A DNA stretch of 51,060 nucleotides from Lysobacteraceae bacterium NML95-0200 (GTDB lineage Bacteria > Pseudomonadota > Gammaproteobacteria > Xanthomonadales > Xanthomonadaceae): assembly GCA_002798255.1 (NCBI GenBank), contig NWQQ01000027.1, forward strand, positions 1-51,060, written 5' to 3'. The translations under genes and the position numbers were made by a program. Below, in pieces: positions 9,147-17,840 of the stretch. Position 1 is the stretch's first letter, and each line of letters begins with the position of its first letter. A model generated the notes under the pieces. It was not told the origin of the DNA and did not search any database. It saw only the letters and a program-made list of their open reading frames with translations.

Positions 9147-9924
9147 AAAACCCAGCCCCTGGCAGCGCGCCGGGCAGGCCACGGGCGATAGTGTCGCGCC
9201 ACGCCGCGAACTGCGCCTGTATGGCGTGAATGCCGTGCGGGCGATGTTTGCCCGCCGTCCCCAAGCCCTGCGCAAGCTGTATCTGTCGCATGGCCGCGCT
9301 GGCGCTTTTGCCGACCTGATGAGGTGGTGCGCGGCCAATCGCATCGGTTACCGCATTGTGGACGAGGACGACCTGCGCCGCCTTGCTGCCAGCAGCCATC
9401 ACGAAGGCGTGGTGGCCGATGTCACCCGCGAGCCATCGCAGCCGCTGCCGGAATGGCTGGCCGCTCTGCCCGAAGGCCCGTGCTGCGCCATCTGGCTGGA
9501 CGGCGTGGGCAATCCGCATAACCTGGGCGCGATTTTGCGCAATGCCGCGCATTTTGGCGTCAGTGCCGTACTGTTGCCCCGGTACAGCCCATTGCAGCTT
9601 TCCGGCGCGGCCGCGCGTGTGGCCGAAGGCGGTGCCGAAGCCGTGAGCTGGGTGCAGATGAGTGATGCGGCCATCGCCATGCAGGCACTGCGTGCAGCGG
9701 GCTTTACCCTGGCCGCCACTTTGGTTGCGGGCGGCGATGATGTGTTTGCCACGGCTTTGCCCGAGCGACTGGTTTACGTGCTGGGCGCAGAGCAAACCGG
9801 CATGAATCGCACACTGGCGGAGAATTGCGACTTGCGGCTGTCGATTCCCGGCAGCGGCAAGGTGGAAAGCCTGAATGTCGCCAGTGCCACGGCGGTATTG
9901 CTGGCGGCCTGGGCGCGGCGCTAA
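9136..9924 (+). CDS. SpoU/TrmH-family RNA 2'-O-methyltransferase
   Basis: S-adenosylmethionine-dependent methyltransferase acting on ribose 2'-O of rRNA or tRNA. The N-terminal substrate-binding domain starts RLYGVNAVRAMFARRPQALR. The SPOUT knot domain shows motif 1 (DGVGNPHNLGAILRNAAHFG), motif 2 (VYVLGAEQTGMNRT) and motif 3 (LSIPGSGKVESLNVASATAV), which together form the deep-trefoil cofactor site. At 262 residues it is close to RlmB and to the YfiF-like group; I cannot tell which RNA it modifies. The start at 9136 lies inside the end of the symporter gene. The gene converges on the Mrp operon with only three bases between stops. Confidence 0.88.
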   Translation: MQIEKPSPWQRAGQATGDSVAPRRELRLYGVNAVRAMFARRPQALRKLYLSHGRAGAFADLMRWCAANRIGYRIVDEDDLRRLAASSHHEGVVADVTREPSQPLPEWLAALPEGPCCAIWLDGVGNPHNLGAILRNAAHFGVSAVLLPRYSPLQLSGAAARVAEGGAEAVSWVQMSDAAIAMQALRAAGFTLAATLVAGGDDVFATALPERLVYVLGAEQTGMNRTLAENCDLRLSIPGSGKVESLNVASATAVLLAAWARR

Positions 9925-9927
9925 CTC

Positions 9928-10281
9928 TCAGCTTTCGCTGTTGTCTGCCGTGTCCTGTCCCGGTGGTAGCGGTACCGGGGCGTCGGCTTTTTGTGCCAGA
10001 TGCAGGGCGGCTTTGCCCATCATGTGTGCGCTGACCGGGGCGGTGAGGAACAGGAATACGGCAATCAGCAGCTCACGCGGATGGAAGCCATCGCCGTAAA
10101 CGCTGTGGTAGAGCATCGAGGCGAGCAGGATGCAGCCTACTCCCAGGGTGCTGGCTTTGGTCGGGCCATGGATGCGCTGGAAGAAACTGCGCAATTTGAC
10201 CAGCGAAAAGCCGCCAAGAAAGGTGAAAAACACGCCCACGGCAAGCAGGGCGATGAGCAGGATGTCGATGAGGATTTTCAT
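9928..10281 (-). CDS. mrpG: Mrp Na+/H+ antiporter subunit G
   Basis: Small membrane subunit (117 residues) of the multi-subunit monovalent cation/proton antiporter. Three hydrophobic segments are visible: ILIDILLIALLAVGVFFTFL, a central one after TKASTLGVGCILLAS, and LLIAVFLFLTAPVSAHMMG. The phrases RSFFQRIHGPTKASTLG and TAPVSAHMMGKAAL are typical of MnhG/PhaG. It is the last gene of the operon and starts inside the stop of mrpF (ATGA at 10278-10281). A hydrophilic C-terminal tail of about 20 residues is not needed by the family. Confidence 0.88.
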   Translation of the reverse strand: MKILIDILLIALLAVGVFFTFLGGFSLVKLRSFFQRIHGPTKASTLGVGCILLASMLYHSVYGDGFHPRELLIAVFLFLTAPVSAHMMGKAALHLAQKADAPVPLPPGQDTADNSES

Positions 10282-10547
10282 TCCACGATGTCCCGACGGA
10301 TGACGTATTTGGTCAGCACCAGGGTGCCGAAGAAGCCGAGCATGGCGATGATCAGCGCCGCCTCGAAATAGATTTCGCTCTTGATATACATGCCCAGCAG
10401 CATCAGCTGGGCGATGGCGCTGACATACAGGGTGTCGAGCGCCAGGATGCGGTCGGGTGCGGTGGGGCCGCGCAGCAGGCGCCACAGCGAAAGCAGCATC
10501 GCCACCCCGACGATATGCATGCTGGCCAGGATGATGGCATCAATCAT
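10278..10547 (-). CDS. mrpF: Mrp Na+/H+ antiporter subunit F
   Basis: Three-helix membrane subunit, 89 residues, the normal size for MrpF/MnhF. The motif LLRGPTAPDRILALDTLYV is diagnostic of this subunit. It contributes with E and G to the cation-handling half of the Mrp complex. It overlaps both neighbours by four bases (ATGA), a sign of strict translational coupling in the operon. Confidence 0.9.
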   Translation of the reverse strand: MIDAIILASMHIVGVAMLLSLWRLLRGPTAPDRILALDTLYVSAIAQLMLLGMYIKSEIYFEAALIIAMLGFFGTLVLTKYVIRRDIVE

Positions 10548-11032
10548 GGGAACACCTTCTTTATCGGCGCTTCGTAGCGGGTCTTGATTTCAGCAATCAG
10601 CGCCTCGGGGTCGTCCACGTTGAGGCAGTGAATCAGCAGGTATTTGCGGTCTTCCGACAGCTCGGTGCTGAGCGTGCCGGGGGTCAGGGTGATGATGCTC
10701 GCCAGCGCCGAGATGCCGTGGATATTGGTCAGCTCCAGCGGCACCCAGACAAACCGCGATTGCAGCTGGTCGTTTGGCCCCAGCACCTGGCGGGCGACGG
10801 TGATATTGGCCTTGACGATGTCCCAGAGCAGCATCAGCACGACTTTCGGCAGGTGGCGCAGCTCGCCCAGCCGCGCAAATTCGCGCTCCAGCCGTTCGGA
10901 AACCCAGGGCAGCAGGATGGCCAGCAGCAGTGCCATCAGCACATTGGCCACGTCCACCACATCCACCAGCAGCAGCCAGAACGCAAATACCGTGATGCTT
11001 TGCGGAATCGAGGGCAAAAAACGTCTTCTCAT
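10544..11032 (-). CDS. mrpE: Mrp Na+/H+ antiporter subunit E
   Basis: Subunit E (162 residues) of the Mrp complex. It has two N-terminal hydrophobic segments (FAFWLLLVDVVDVANVLMAL and the following LLAILLPW) and a cytoplasmic part with the family sequence TLTPGTLSTELSEDRKYLLI. The ATG at 11032 overlaps the stop of mrpD (11029-11031). The frame is open further upstream, but that stretch is the shadow of mrpD. MrpE is needed for full antiport in known systems. Confidence 0.9.
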   Translation of the reverse strand: MRRRFLPSIPQSITVFAFWLLLVDVVDVANVLMALLLAILLPWVSERLEREFARLGELRHLPKVVLMLLWDIVKANITVARQVLGPNDQLQSRFVWVPLELTNIHGISALASIITLTPGTLSTELSEDRKYLLIHCLNVDDPEALIAEIKTRYEAPIKKVFP

Positions 11033-12585
11033 CGCATCGGCTCCCGCAGCAGTGGCAGGGTATCGCGCACCGCCTGCAAATAATCCGCAGGTTGCAGGAT
11101 TTGCGCGGTGGTGGCCTGGGCGTAATCCAGCAGTGGCTGTGCGAGCAAGGTCATGGCCAGGATATAGCCGAGCAAAATCACCACGGCCACAGTTTCCTGG
11201 CGGTGCAGCGGGGGAGGCGCATAGTTTTCCGGATTGGGTTCGATACGCCAGAACAGCTGCGTGCCCATCCGGGCGATACCGATGATGGCGAGCAGGCTGC
11301 TGGCGAGAATCACCGCCCAGGTGACCCAGCGTGCATCTGCTGGCACAGCCATCAACAGTGCCAGTTTGCCGATGAAGCCCGACAGCGGCGGCAGGCCGGA
11401 AATGGCCATGGCCGCAATCAAGAACAGGATGCTCATCACGGTCTTGTTGGCAATCGGCGCGATTTTGCGCAGCAGCTCGCCGGTATCGCCGCGCAGGCGC
11501 AGGATCAAATCGGCCAGCAAAAACAGGGAGGCGGCGGCAAAGGTGCTGTGCGGCAGATAGTACAGGCCGGCGCTGAGTGTGCCGGGGGTATCGAGCGCAA
11601 AGGCCACAAACAAGGTACCTGCCGAGAGCAGTACCAGATAGGCAATCGCCGCACGCAGACGTGCCGCACCCAGCACGCCCAGCGCGGCCAGCACGATGGT
11701 GATGAGTCCGGCCAGCCACAACCACTGCCGGGCGAAACCGGCCAGTTCACCGGCGTGCTCGCCAAACATCAGCGTGCCGGTGCGCAGCGCGGCATACAGC
11801 CCCAGCTTGGTCATGATGGCAAACAGTGCGGCCACTGCCGCCGGGGCACGCGAATAGCTGTCCGGCAGCCACATATACAGGGGCAGCAGCGCCGCCTTGG
11901 CGCAGAACACCAGCAGCAGCAGGCCGCCGCCGGTGCGCAGCAAGGTGGCCTGGGTGGGGGTGGCAGCGGCGATGCGCGCGGCCATCTCGGTCATGTTCAG
12001 CGTGCCGAGCACCGCGTACAGCACGGCCAGGGCAATCAGGAACAGGGTTGATGCGGCGATATTGAACACCACATAGTGCATCCCGGCGCGCAGACGCGGG
12101 CCGCGGGCGCCGGAGAGCATCAGGCCGTAGGAGGCAATCAGCAGCACTTCAAAAAACACGAACAGGTTGAACAAGTCCCCGGTCAGGAAGGCGCCGTTCA
12201 AACCGGCCAGCTGAATCTGGAACAGGGTGTGGAAGTGCAGCGCACGCCGATCCCAGCCTGCGCAGGCATACAGTAGAACCGGAGTCGCCAGCAGGTTGAC
12301 GGTCATCACCATCAGTGCGGCCAGACGGTCGAGTACCAGCACGATACCGATTTGCCCCGGCCAGTCGGCCAGCAGATAGACATCGATGTCGCCTTGCAAG
12401 GCGCGCCGCAGCAGGGCAACGCTGGCCAGGGTGAGCAGTGCCATGCCCATCCAGGCGACCACACGCAGGATGCGCACTTCGTGCTTGCGCTCCAGCAATA
12501 GCAGCGCAGCGCCAGTCAGAATCGGGATCAGAATCGGCGCAATCAGCAGATGTTGCGACAGGCCTTGCAGCAGGGTTTGCATCAT
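11029..12585 (-). CDS. mrpD: Mrp Na+/H+ antiporter subunit D
   Basis: Large membrane subunit (518 residues, about 14 helices), homologous to NuoM/NuoN of complex I and forming one proton or sodium half-channel. Seen directly: the conserved membrane glutamate context FNLFVFFEVLLIASYGLML, lysine-containing FCAKAALLPLYMWLPDSY, and PLSGFIGKLALLMA. Length and motifs fit MrpD rather than MrpA, whose gene lies further upstream. It overlaps subunits C and E by four bases on each side. Confidence 0.92.
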   Translation of the reverse strand: MMQTLLQGLSQHLLIAPILIPILTGAALLLLERKHEVRILRVVAWMGMALLTLASVALLRRALQGDIDVYLLADWPGQIGIVLVLDRLAALMVMTVNLLATPVLLYACAGWDRRALHFHTLFQIQLAGLNGAFLTGDLFNLFVFFEVLLIASYGLMLSGARGPRLRAGMHYVVFNIAASTLFLIALAVLYAVLGTLNMTEMAARIAAATPTQATLLRTGGGLLLLVFCAKAALLPLYMWLPDSYSRAPAAVAALFAIMTKLGLYAALRTGTLMFGEHAGELAGFARQWLWLAGLITIVLAALGVLGAARLRAAIAYLVLLSAGTLFVAFALDTPGTLSAGLYYLPHSTFAAASLFLLADLILRLRGDTGELLRKIAPIANKTVMSILFLIAAMAISGLPPLSGFIGKLALLMAVPADARWVTWAVILASSLLAIIGIARMGTQLFWRIEPNPENYAPPPLHRQETVAVVILLGYILAMTLLAQPLLDYAQATTAQILQPADYLQAVRDTLPLLREPMR

Positions 12586-12944
12586 TTGAAATGCTCCGGC
12601 CGGTCGCAGTCTTCCACGCCATCGACGTGGTCGCTGTGCAGGTCGTGGTGCTCGCGCATCGCCACCACCACGGTGACCGCGGTCATGGCGAAGGCAATCA
12701 CGATGGCGGTCAACACCAAGGCCTGCGGCAGCGGGTCGGCACTGTTGGCCAGCGTGCTTTCAATGCCATCGCGCAGTACCGGCGGTGCACCGGGGCGCAG
12801 GCGGCCAGAGGCGAATATCAGCAGATTGGTCGCATAAGAGAGCAGGGTCAGCCCCAGAATCACGTCAAACGTGCGCGCCCGCAAAATCAGATAAGCGCCG
12901 CTGCCGGTCAGTACACCGATGGCGCTCGCCATTGCCCATTCCAT
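12582..12944 (-). CDS. mrpC: Mrp Na+/H+ antiporter subunit C
   Basis: Three-helix subunit (120 residues) homologous to NuoK. The family motif TFDVILGLTLLSYATNLLIF is clear, as is DPLPQALVLTAIVIAFAMTA. The ATG at 12944 shares one base with the TGA of the mrpAB gene (TGATG), and its stop overlaps mrpD. A hydrophilic C-terminal tail rich in His and Asp (about residues 97-120) is longer than the minimal domain; its role is unknown. Confidence 0.9.
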   Translation of the reverse strand: MEWAMASAIGVLTGSGAYLILRARTFDVILGLTLLSYATNLLIFASGRLRPGAPPVLRDGIESTLANSADPLPQALVLTAIVIAFAMTAVTVVVAMREHHDLHSDHVDGVEDCDRPEHFK

Positions 12945-15712
12945 CAATTATCCCTCGCCGCTTGACGTTGTTTGACCGTGCCCATGGTGGAAAGCATCAG
13001 CAAGGCGCTACAGAACACCACCAGATAAACGCCGGTATCAAATACCAGTGCGCTGGCCAGCGAGAGCTTGCCAATCACCGGCAGTTGCAGGTCGATATGG
13101 CCGCTGGTCAGGAGCGGATAGCCAAACAGCAGCGAGCCCAGCCCACCGGCGGTGGCGATAATCCAACCAAAGGCGATGCCGCGCAGATAGTCAAAGCCGA
13201 AAGTCGCTTCCACCGTGCGTGCGCCCTGCAAAACGTACTTCACCAGCACCGGCACGGCGATGGCCAAGCCCGCAATAAAGCCGCCGCCAGGCGCATTGTG
13301 GCCGCGCAGGAACAAAAACACCGAAACGGTCAGCGTCAGCGGGAACAACAGCTGGGTCAGGTCGGCCGGAATCGGGTATTTGGCTGGCGGCCCGGGGATG
13401 ATTTCATCCGGGGTCAGACGTGTCCATTTCAGCAGGGCATGCACCACCAGCGCGGCAACGCCGAACACGACGATTTCGCCATAGGTATCAAAGCCGCGGA
13501 AATCCACCAGAATCACGTTGACCACATTGCGGCCATGCCCCTCGGGCAGCGCACGCGCCAGGAATTCATTGGAAATGGACTGCTCGGGCTGGGTCATCAT
13601 CGCCAGCGCCAGTGCGGTGGCGGCGATACCGACAACCACGGCAACAATGATGTCGCGCCATTTGCGAACCAGACTAGGGGTAGGTGGCGACTGCTTGGGC
13701 AGATAGTTCAGCGCCATCATCATCAGCGCGATGGTCACCATTTCCACCATCAACTGGGTGAGGGCAAGGTCGGGCGCGGACAGGTACACGAAAATCAGGC
13801 TGACCATCAGCCCGACCACGCCGATGATGATCAGTGCCGTCAAACGCTTGCTGTGGATTGCCACCGTGCCCAGCGTGCCGCCGACCAGCAGCGCCCACAG
13901 CAGCCAGCCCAGCGGCGGCATGGCCTGCACGTCATGGACATTGGCAAGATAACTGCCCGGTGCCATGAGGAATGGCAGCATGCCCACCGCCATTGCGGCG
14001 AGCAGCAGCCACAGCAGACTGCGCCGCAGGCCGCCGTTGGCCACACGCTCGGTAAAACCATTGGCGAGCATGAACAGCACTTCGATATTGCGATGAAACA
14101 GATTGCGACCAATGGTTTTTTGCACCACTGCGTGCAGGTCGAGCATCCGCCGCAGGCCGAAATACAGCAGGCAGCCAAATACCATGCCGCCAAAGCTCAT
14201 CATCAGCGGCAGGTTGAAGCCATGCCAAAGCGCCAGGCTGTATTCGGGCGTGCTCTCACCCAGCACGCCATGCACGGCCATTTCCAGCACCGGTGCTACG
14301 GTCAGTGCCGGGGCAATGCCCACTGCCAGACACAGCAGCACCAGGATGATGACCGGTGCACGCATGAACAGCGGTGGCTCGTGCACTTCGCGGTTGACCT
14401 TGCGCGGCCCCTCGCCAAAAAAAGTGTCATGCACAAAACGCAGGCTGTAGGCCACCCCGAAAGTACCGGCCAGAAATGCCGCAATCACGGTGATCAGGCG
14501 CGGCGTGTCGTTGCCGATTTCCAGCACTTCGGCAAAGAACATTTCCTTGGAAAGAAAGCCGTTCAAGAGCGGAATCCCGGCCATCGCCAGACTGGCGATG
14601 ATGGCCAGCGTACTGGTGATGGGCATCAGCCGCATCAGCCCGCCCAGGCGGCGCATGTCGCGGGTGCCGGTTTCGTGGTCGATGATGCCGGCGGCCATGA
14701 ACAGGCTGGCCTTGAAGGTGGCATGGTTGATGACGTGGAACAGCGCCGCCACCACCGCCAGCGGCGATGACAGCCCGAGTAGCAACACAATCAGGCCCAG
14801 ATGGGAGATGGTGGAATAGGCCAGCAGTCCTTTCAGGTCATGCTGGAAAATCGCACTCCAGGCGCCGAATACCAGCGTGGCCGCGCCCGCCATGCTGACC
14901 AGAAGGAAGAACAGGTCAGTACCGGAGAGCACCGGATGCAGGCGCAGCAGCAGGAACACCCCGGCCTTGACCATGGTGGCCGAATGCAAATACGCCGAGA
15001 CCGGCGTGGGCGCAGCCATCGCCTGCGGCAGCCAGAAATGGAACGGGAACTGCGCGCTCTTGGTGAACACGCCCAGCAGCACCAAGGCCAGAATCGCCGG
15101 ATACCAGGGGCTGGCACGCACCACATCGCCCGCCGCCAGCACGGCATCGAGCTGGTAACTGCCAACCACCTGCCCCAGCAATATCATCCCGCCCAGTAGC
15201 GCCAGCCCCCCCATGCCGGTAATCGCCAGCGCCATGCGCGCGCCCTGCCTTGCATCCTGACGCTTGGACCAGAAACCAATCAGCAGGAACGAGCTGATGG
15301 AAGTCAGCTCCCAGAACACCGCCATCAACAGGATATTGCCGGCCAGCACCAGCCCCAGCATCGCGCCCATGAACAGCATCAGATAACTGAAAAACCGCGG
15401 GGCACTGTCCTTGGGACTGAGGTAATAGGCCGCATACAGCACCACCAGCGCGCCGATGCCCAGCACCAGAAGCGCAAACAGCCAGGCAAGCCCATCCAGC
15501 CGCAAAGTGAAATCCAGCCCAAGGCTCGGTATCCACGCATGGCTCAGCAGCGGAATGCTGCCCTCATGCACCGCCGGGGTTTGCATGCCCAGAAGCGCCA
15601 GTCCCAGTAACGGGGCCATGCCTGCAATCCATGCCACCTGTTTTCGGGACAGGCCGGAAATCAGTACCAACAGCGCGGCAGCAAATGGAAGCAGCAGGGT
15701 CAGGCCAAGCAT
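12944..15712 (-). CDS. mrpA: Fused Mrp Na+/H+ antiporter subunits A and B
   Basis: First gene of the six-gene antiporter operon; 922 residues. The N-terminal two thirds is a NuoL-like channel subunit (ELTSISSFLLIGFW, FPFHFWLPQAMAAPTPVSAY and LHSATMVKAGVFLLLRLHPV are the classical MrpA signatures). It continues with the MrpA C-terminal domain (DLALTQLMVEMVTIALMMMA). The last part, about residues 760-920, is the MrpB domain (LFLRGHNAPGGGFIAGLAIA). This A-B fusion defines group 2 Mrp systems such as PhaAB and is not an error. The start at 15712 has CGAGG five bases upstream and begins directly with a membrane helix. The complex probably supports sodium and alkali tolerance. Confidence 0.93.
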   Translation of the reverse strand: MLGLTLLLPFAAALLVLISGLSRKQVAWIAGMAPLLGLALLGMQTPAVHEGSIPLLSHAWIPSLGLDFTLRLDGLAWLFALLVLGIGALVVLYAAYYLSPKDSAPRFFSYLMLFMGAMLGLVLAGNILLMAVFWELTSISSFLLIGFWSKRQDARQGARMALAITGMGGLALLGGMILLGQVVGSYQLDAVLAAGDVVRASPWYPAILALVLLGVFTKSAQFPFHFWLPQAMAAPTPVSAYLHSATMVKAGVFLLLRLHPVLSGTDLFFLLVSMAGAATLVFGAWSAIFQHDLKGLLAYSTISHLGLIVLLLGLSSPLAVVAALFHVINHATFKASLFMAAGIIDHETGTRDMRRLGGLMRLMPITSTLAIIASLAMAGIPLLNGFLSKEMFFAEVLEIGNDTPRLITVIAAFLAGTFGVAYSLRFVHDTFFGEGPRKVNREVHEPPLFMRAPVIILVLLCLAVGIAPALTVAPVLEMAVHGVLGESTPEYSLALWHGFNLPLMMSFGGMVFGCLLYFGLRRMLDLHAVVQKTIGRNLFHRNIEVLFMLANGFTERVANGGLRRSLLWLLLAAMAVGMLPFLMAPGSYLANVHDVQAMPPLGWLLWALLVGGTLGTVAIHSKRLTALIIIGVVGLMVSLIFVYLSAPDLALTQLMVEMVTIALMMMALNYLPKQSPPTPSLVRKWRDIIVAVVVGIAATALALAMMTQPEQSISNEFLARALPEGHGRNVVNVILVDFRGFDTYGEIVVFGVAALVVHALLKWTRLTPDEIIPGPPAKYPIPADLTQLLFPLTLTVSVFLFLRGHNAPGGGFIAGLAIAVPVLVKYVLQGARTVEATFGFDYLRGIAFGWIIATAGGLGSLLFGYPLLTSGHIDLQLPVIGKLSLASALVFDTGVYLVVFCSALLMLSTMGTVKQRQAARDN

Positions 15713-15894
15713 GAAGCCTCGGAAGTATTTGACTTGGAAAGGAAATCCGCCAAGGCGGCGCAACATTCTAGCGGATGGTTGTCAAGTCCGCGTACAGGAT
15801 TACGCTGCAACAGGTTGCAGAGGGCATCTGCTGGGGGTGGCAAATAGTCACGATTTGAGCTGCCCTGCATTGGCAGCTATCACGTGAGAGGCGA

Positions 15895-16713
15895 TTACAG
15901 GTCTTGCTGGTAGCGCACGTAAGGCACCGTGCCTTCGTCCTCGCCCTTGCCGGGGGAGGCAAATGGGCTGCGGCCACGAGAGACGACATTCTCGGCGCCG
16001 ACGCTGAGCTGTCCACTCCAGGGCGTGCGCCAAGTAAGTCCGACACCAAAGCCCTCCCATTTGCCCGGCTGGCCGGGGATATCCACTACACGACCAAATA
16101 CATTGGCACGAAAGTTGCCGATGCCTGCACCGAGAGAAAGACCCAGGCTGTTCCAGTGGCCGGAAGTCTGCGGGAGCTCTGATGCGGTCATCAGGCGTGC
16201 CTTGGCCGTAGTGCCGGCAATGGAAACCACGCCGTTGCGTCCCAGGTTGTATTCGGCAAACAGGGCAAAGTCGGTTTGCTCACTGCGGGCGTACCGGCTT
16301 TGGGCCAGCCAGCCGGGAAGATGATTCTGGCTGCGGCCAACGGCCACACCTACGCGGCCATTACGGTTGCCAAAACTGGCGCTGGCCGGGCCAATGGCAC
16401 CCAGCGCACAGCTGGCAGAGAGCCTGTCCATGCGGTTGGGAATCCCGCCCGGACCATCGCACAGCAATGCCAGTGATTGGCCGGAAGAAAGCCCGAAAGC
16501 TGACTCCAGTGTATTGCTGCCAAAGCGCCAGCGGGCATTGCTGGCAGGCCGGCCTGCCGGCTCCAGTGCAATGGCGCCCTCAACTTTGCCACTCTTGCTG
16601 TTGACGATGGGCAGCACAGTCAAATCGCCCTGCCGCACTTGCGCAGCAGCGCTCGCTACTGTCAGAACAGCAGCAAGACTTGTCAGCAGCAGTGGCAGGC
16701 GACGTTTGCTCAT
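15895..16713 (-). CDS. Exported beta-rich protein of unknown function (possible outer-membrane barrel)
   Basis: Not recognised as a named family. It is a 272-residue protein with a clear Sec signal peptide (KRRLPLLL and a hydrophobic run, cleavage after ASAAAQ or nearby). The mature part has alternating short strands rich in Gly, Ser and aromatic residues (SASFGNRNGRVGVAVGRSQN, GLSLGAGIGNFRANVFGRVV, GFGVGLTWRTPWSGQLSVGA) and ends VPYVRYQQDL. This pattern suggests an outer-membrane beta-barrel or surface beta-domain. A well-spaced minus-strand promoter candidate lies just upstream. The hslO gene precedes it on the same strand, 173 bases away, so it is probably transcribed on its own. Confidence 0.6.
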   Translation of the reverse strand: MSKRRLPLLLTSLAAVLTVASAAAQVRQGDLTVLPIVNSKSGKVEGAIALEPAGRPASNARWRFGSNTLESAFGLSSGQSLALLCDGPGGIPNRMDRLSASCALGAIGPASASFGNRNGRVGVAVGRSQNHLPGWLAQSRYARSEQTDFALFAEYNLGRNGVVSIAGTTAKARLMTASELPQTSGHWNSLGLSLGAGIGNFRANVFGRVVDIPGQPGKWEGFGVGLTWRTPWSGQLSVGAENVVSRGRSPFASPGKGEDEGTVPYVRYQQDL

Positions 16714-16766
16714 GCACTATGGACTTCGTTGGTGACGAAAAGTTCCCACTCCCAAGCAGGAGTTAC

Positions 16767-16795
16767 AACATACCGGATTTATGTTTGTTTAACAA
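16767..16795 (-). promoter_or_regulatory. Sigma-70-like promoter for the exported beta-rich protein
   Basis: On the minus strand TTGTTA (16795-16790) is separated by exactly 17 bases from TATGTT (16772-16767). The intervening DNA is AT-rich in an otherwise GC-rich region. It points toward the gene starting at 16713. Confidence 0.5.
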
Positions 16796-16886
16796 TCAAT
16801 TCCGGGTCGAAACAGCAGGACAGGCGGGTGACGGGCAGGTGAGGGTTCAGCTGCGGCCGTCCAGCCCCACGGCAGGCGCTTTGGCA

Positions 16887-17807
16887 CTACTGCAGTCTGG
16901 AGGGTGCGTGGCTGGTCGCGGCAGGTGCAGTGAACAGCGCGTCCACATCATTGAGACTGAAGTAATAGCGCTCGGCGCAGAACTCGCAGCGGACTTCAGC
17001 CTGGCCATTACGTCCGGCGGCAACGGCCGCCTCGGCTTCTTCGCGCCCCAGACTGCGCAGCATCTCCTCGACCCGTTCACGCGAGCAGGAGCAGCCAAAG
17101 TCGAGTGTGCGCTGACCCAGAAGCTGCAGGCTCTCCTGATGAAACAGCCGGTGCAGCAGGGTGGCCGCATCCGTGGCTTGCAACTCTTGTGCGCCGAGGG
17201 TGGCGAACAATTGTTGAGCGCGCTCCCAGCCATCCACATCGGCAGCGGTCTCACCCGGCAGCTTCTGCAGCAACAGGCCACTGGCGTGCTGTGCATCGGC
17301 AGCCAGCAGCAGGCGGGTGGGGAGCTGCTCGGAGCGCTGGAAATAATGCTCGAAGGCTTCGGCCAGTGTCGGCCTTTCCAGTGGCACCAAGCCTTGATAG
17401 CGCATCGGCTCACCGCTGGGGCTTGGGTTCTCGATGGTGATGGCAATGAGCGCGCCTTCACCTGCAAGGCGCAAGTCTTGGGCAATGGCCTCAAGCTGTG
17501 CGGGCTTGGCGTCTTCGGCACTGCGAATCAGCCCGCGCAAGGTGCCTTGTGCCGTGCATTCGGCAAACAGGCTGCGTAAATCACCGGGGGCGCGCAGTTG
17601 TACCGAAAGCCTGCCGTCGATTTTGATATGCGCGGTCAAAAGTGCAGTGGCGGCAATGGCCTGCCCCAGTAGCTCAAGGGTTTTGCCGTTTGCATCGTTC
17701 TTGCCGGCAATACTCTGCCAGGCGCTGTCCAGGCGCACATGCGCGCCGCGCACACCCGCTTCGGGCAGCAGAAAAACGGTCATCGGGTTCTGGAGGCTGT
17801 TATTCAT
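16887..17807 (-). CDS. hslO: Hsp33 redox-regulated holdase chaperone
   Basis: Cytoplasmic chaperone activated by oxidative unfolding. It binds unfolded proteins during oxidant stress. The C-terminal zinc switch is intact: C239-S-C241 and C274-E-F-C277, the CxC...CxxC arrangement that forms disulfides on activation. The core has the family pattern LDSAWQSI, then TALLTAHIKIDGRLSVQLR, and GLVPLERPTLAEAFEHYFQR. With the ATG at 17807 it is 306 residues, near the usual 290-300. An ATG at 17783 would also work. It is divergent from mtgA with only 33 bases between starts, so the promoters must overlap coding DNA. Confidence 0.92.
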   Translation of the reverse strand: MNNSLQNPMTVFLLPEAGVRGAHVRLDSAWQSIAGKNDANGKTLELLGQAIAATALLTAHIKIDGRLSVQLRAPGDLRSLFAECTAQGTLRGLIRSAEDAKPAQLEAIAQDLRLAGEGALIAITIENPSPSGEPMRYQGLVPLERPTLAEAFEHYFQRSEQLPTRLLLAADAQHASGLLLQKLPGETAADVDGWERAQQLFATLGAQELQATDAATLLHRLFHQESLQLLGQRTLDFGCSCSRERVEEMLRSLGREEAEAAVAAGRNGQAEVRCEFCAERYYFSLNDVDALFTAPAATSHAPSRLQ

Positions 17808-17840
17808 CGGAGTATTGAGCCGGCAGCGGCATAATGAGTC

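Noticed and set aside
12785-14770. Plus-strand frame of 661 codons across the Mrp operon
   Set aside because: Antisense shadow; the minus strand carries overlapping Mrp subunits with conserved motifs over the same DNA.
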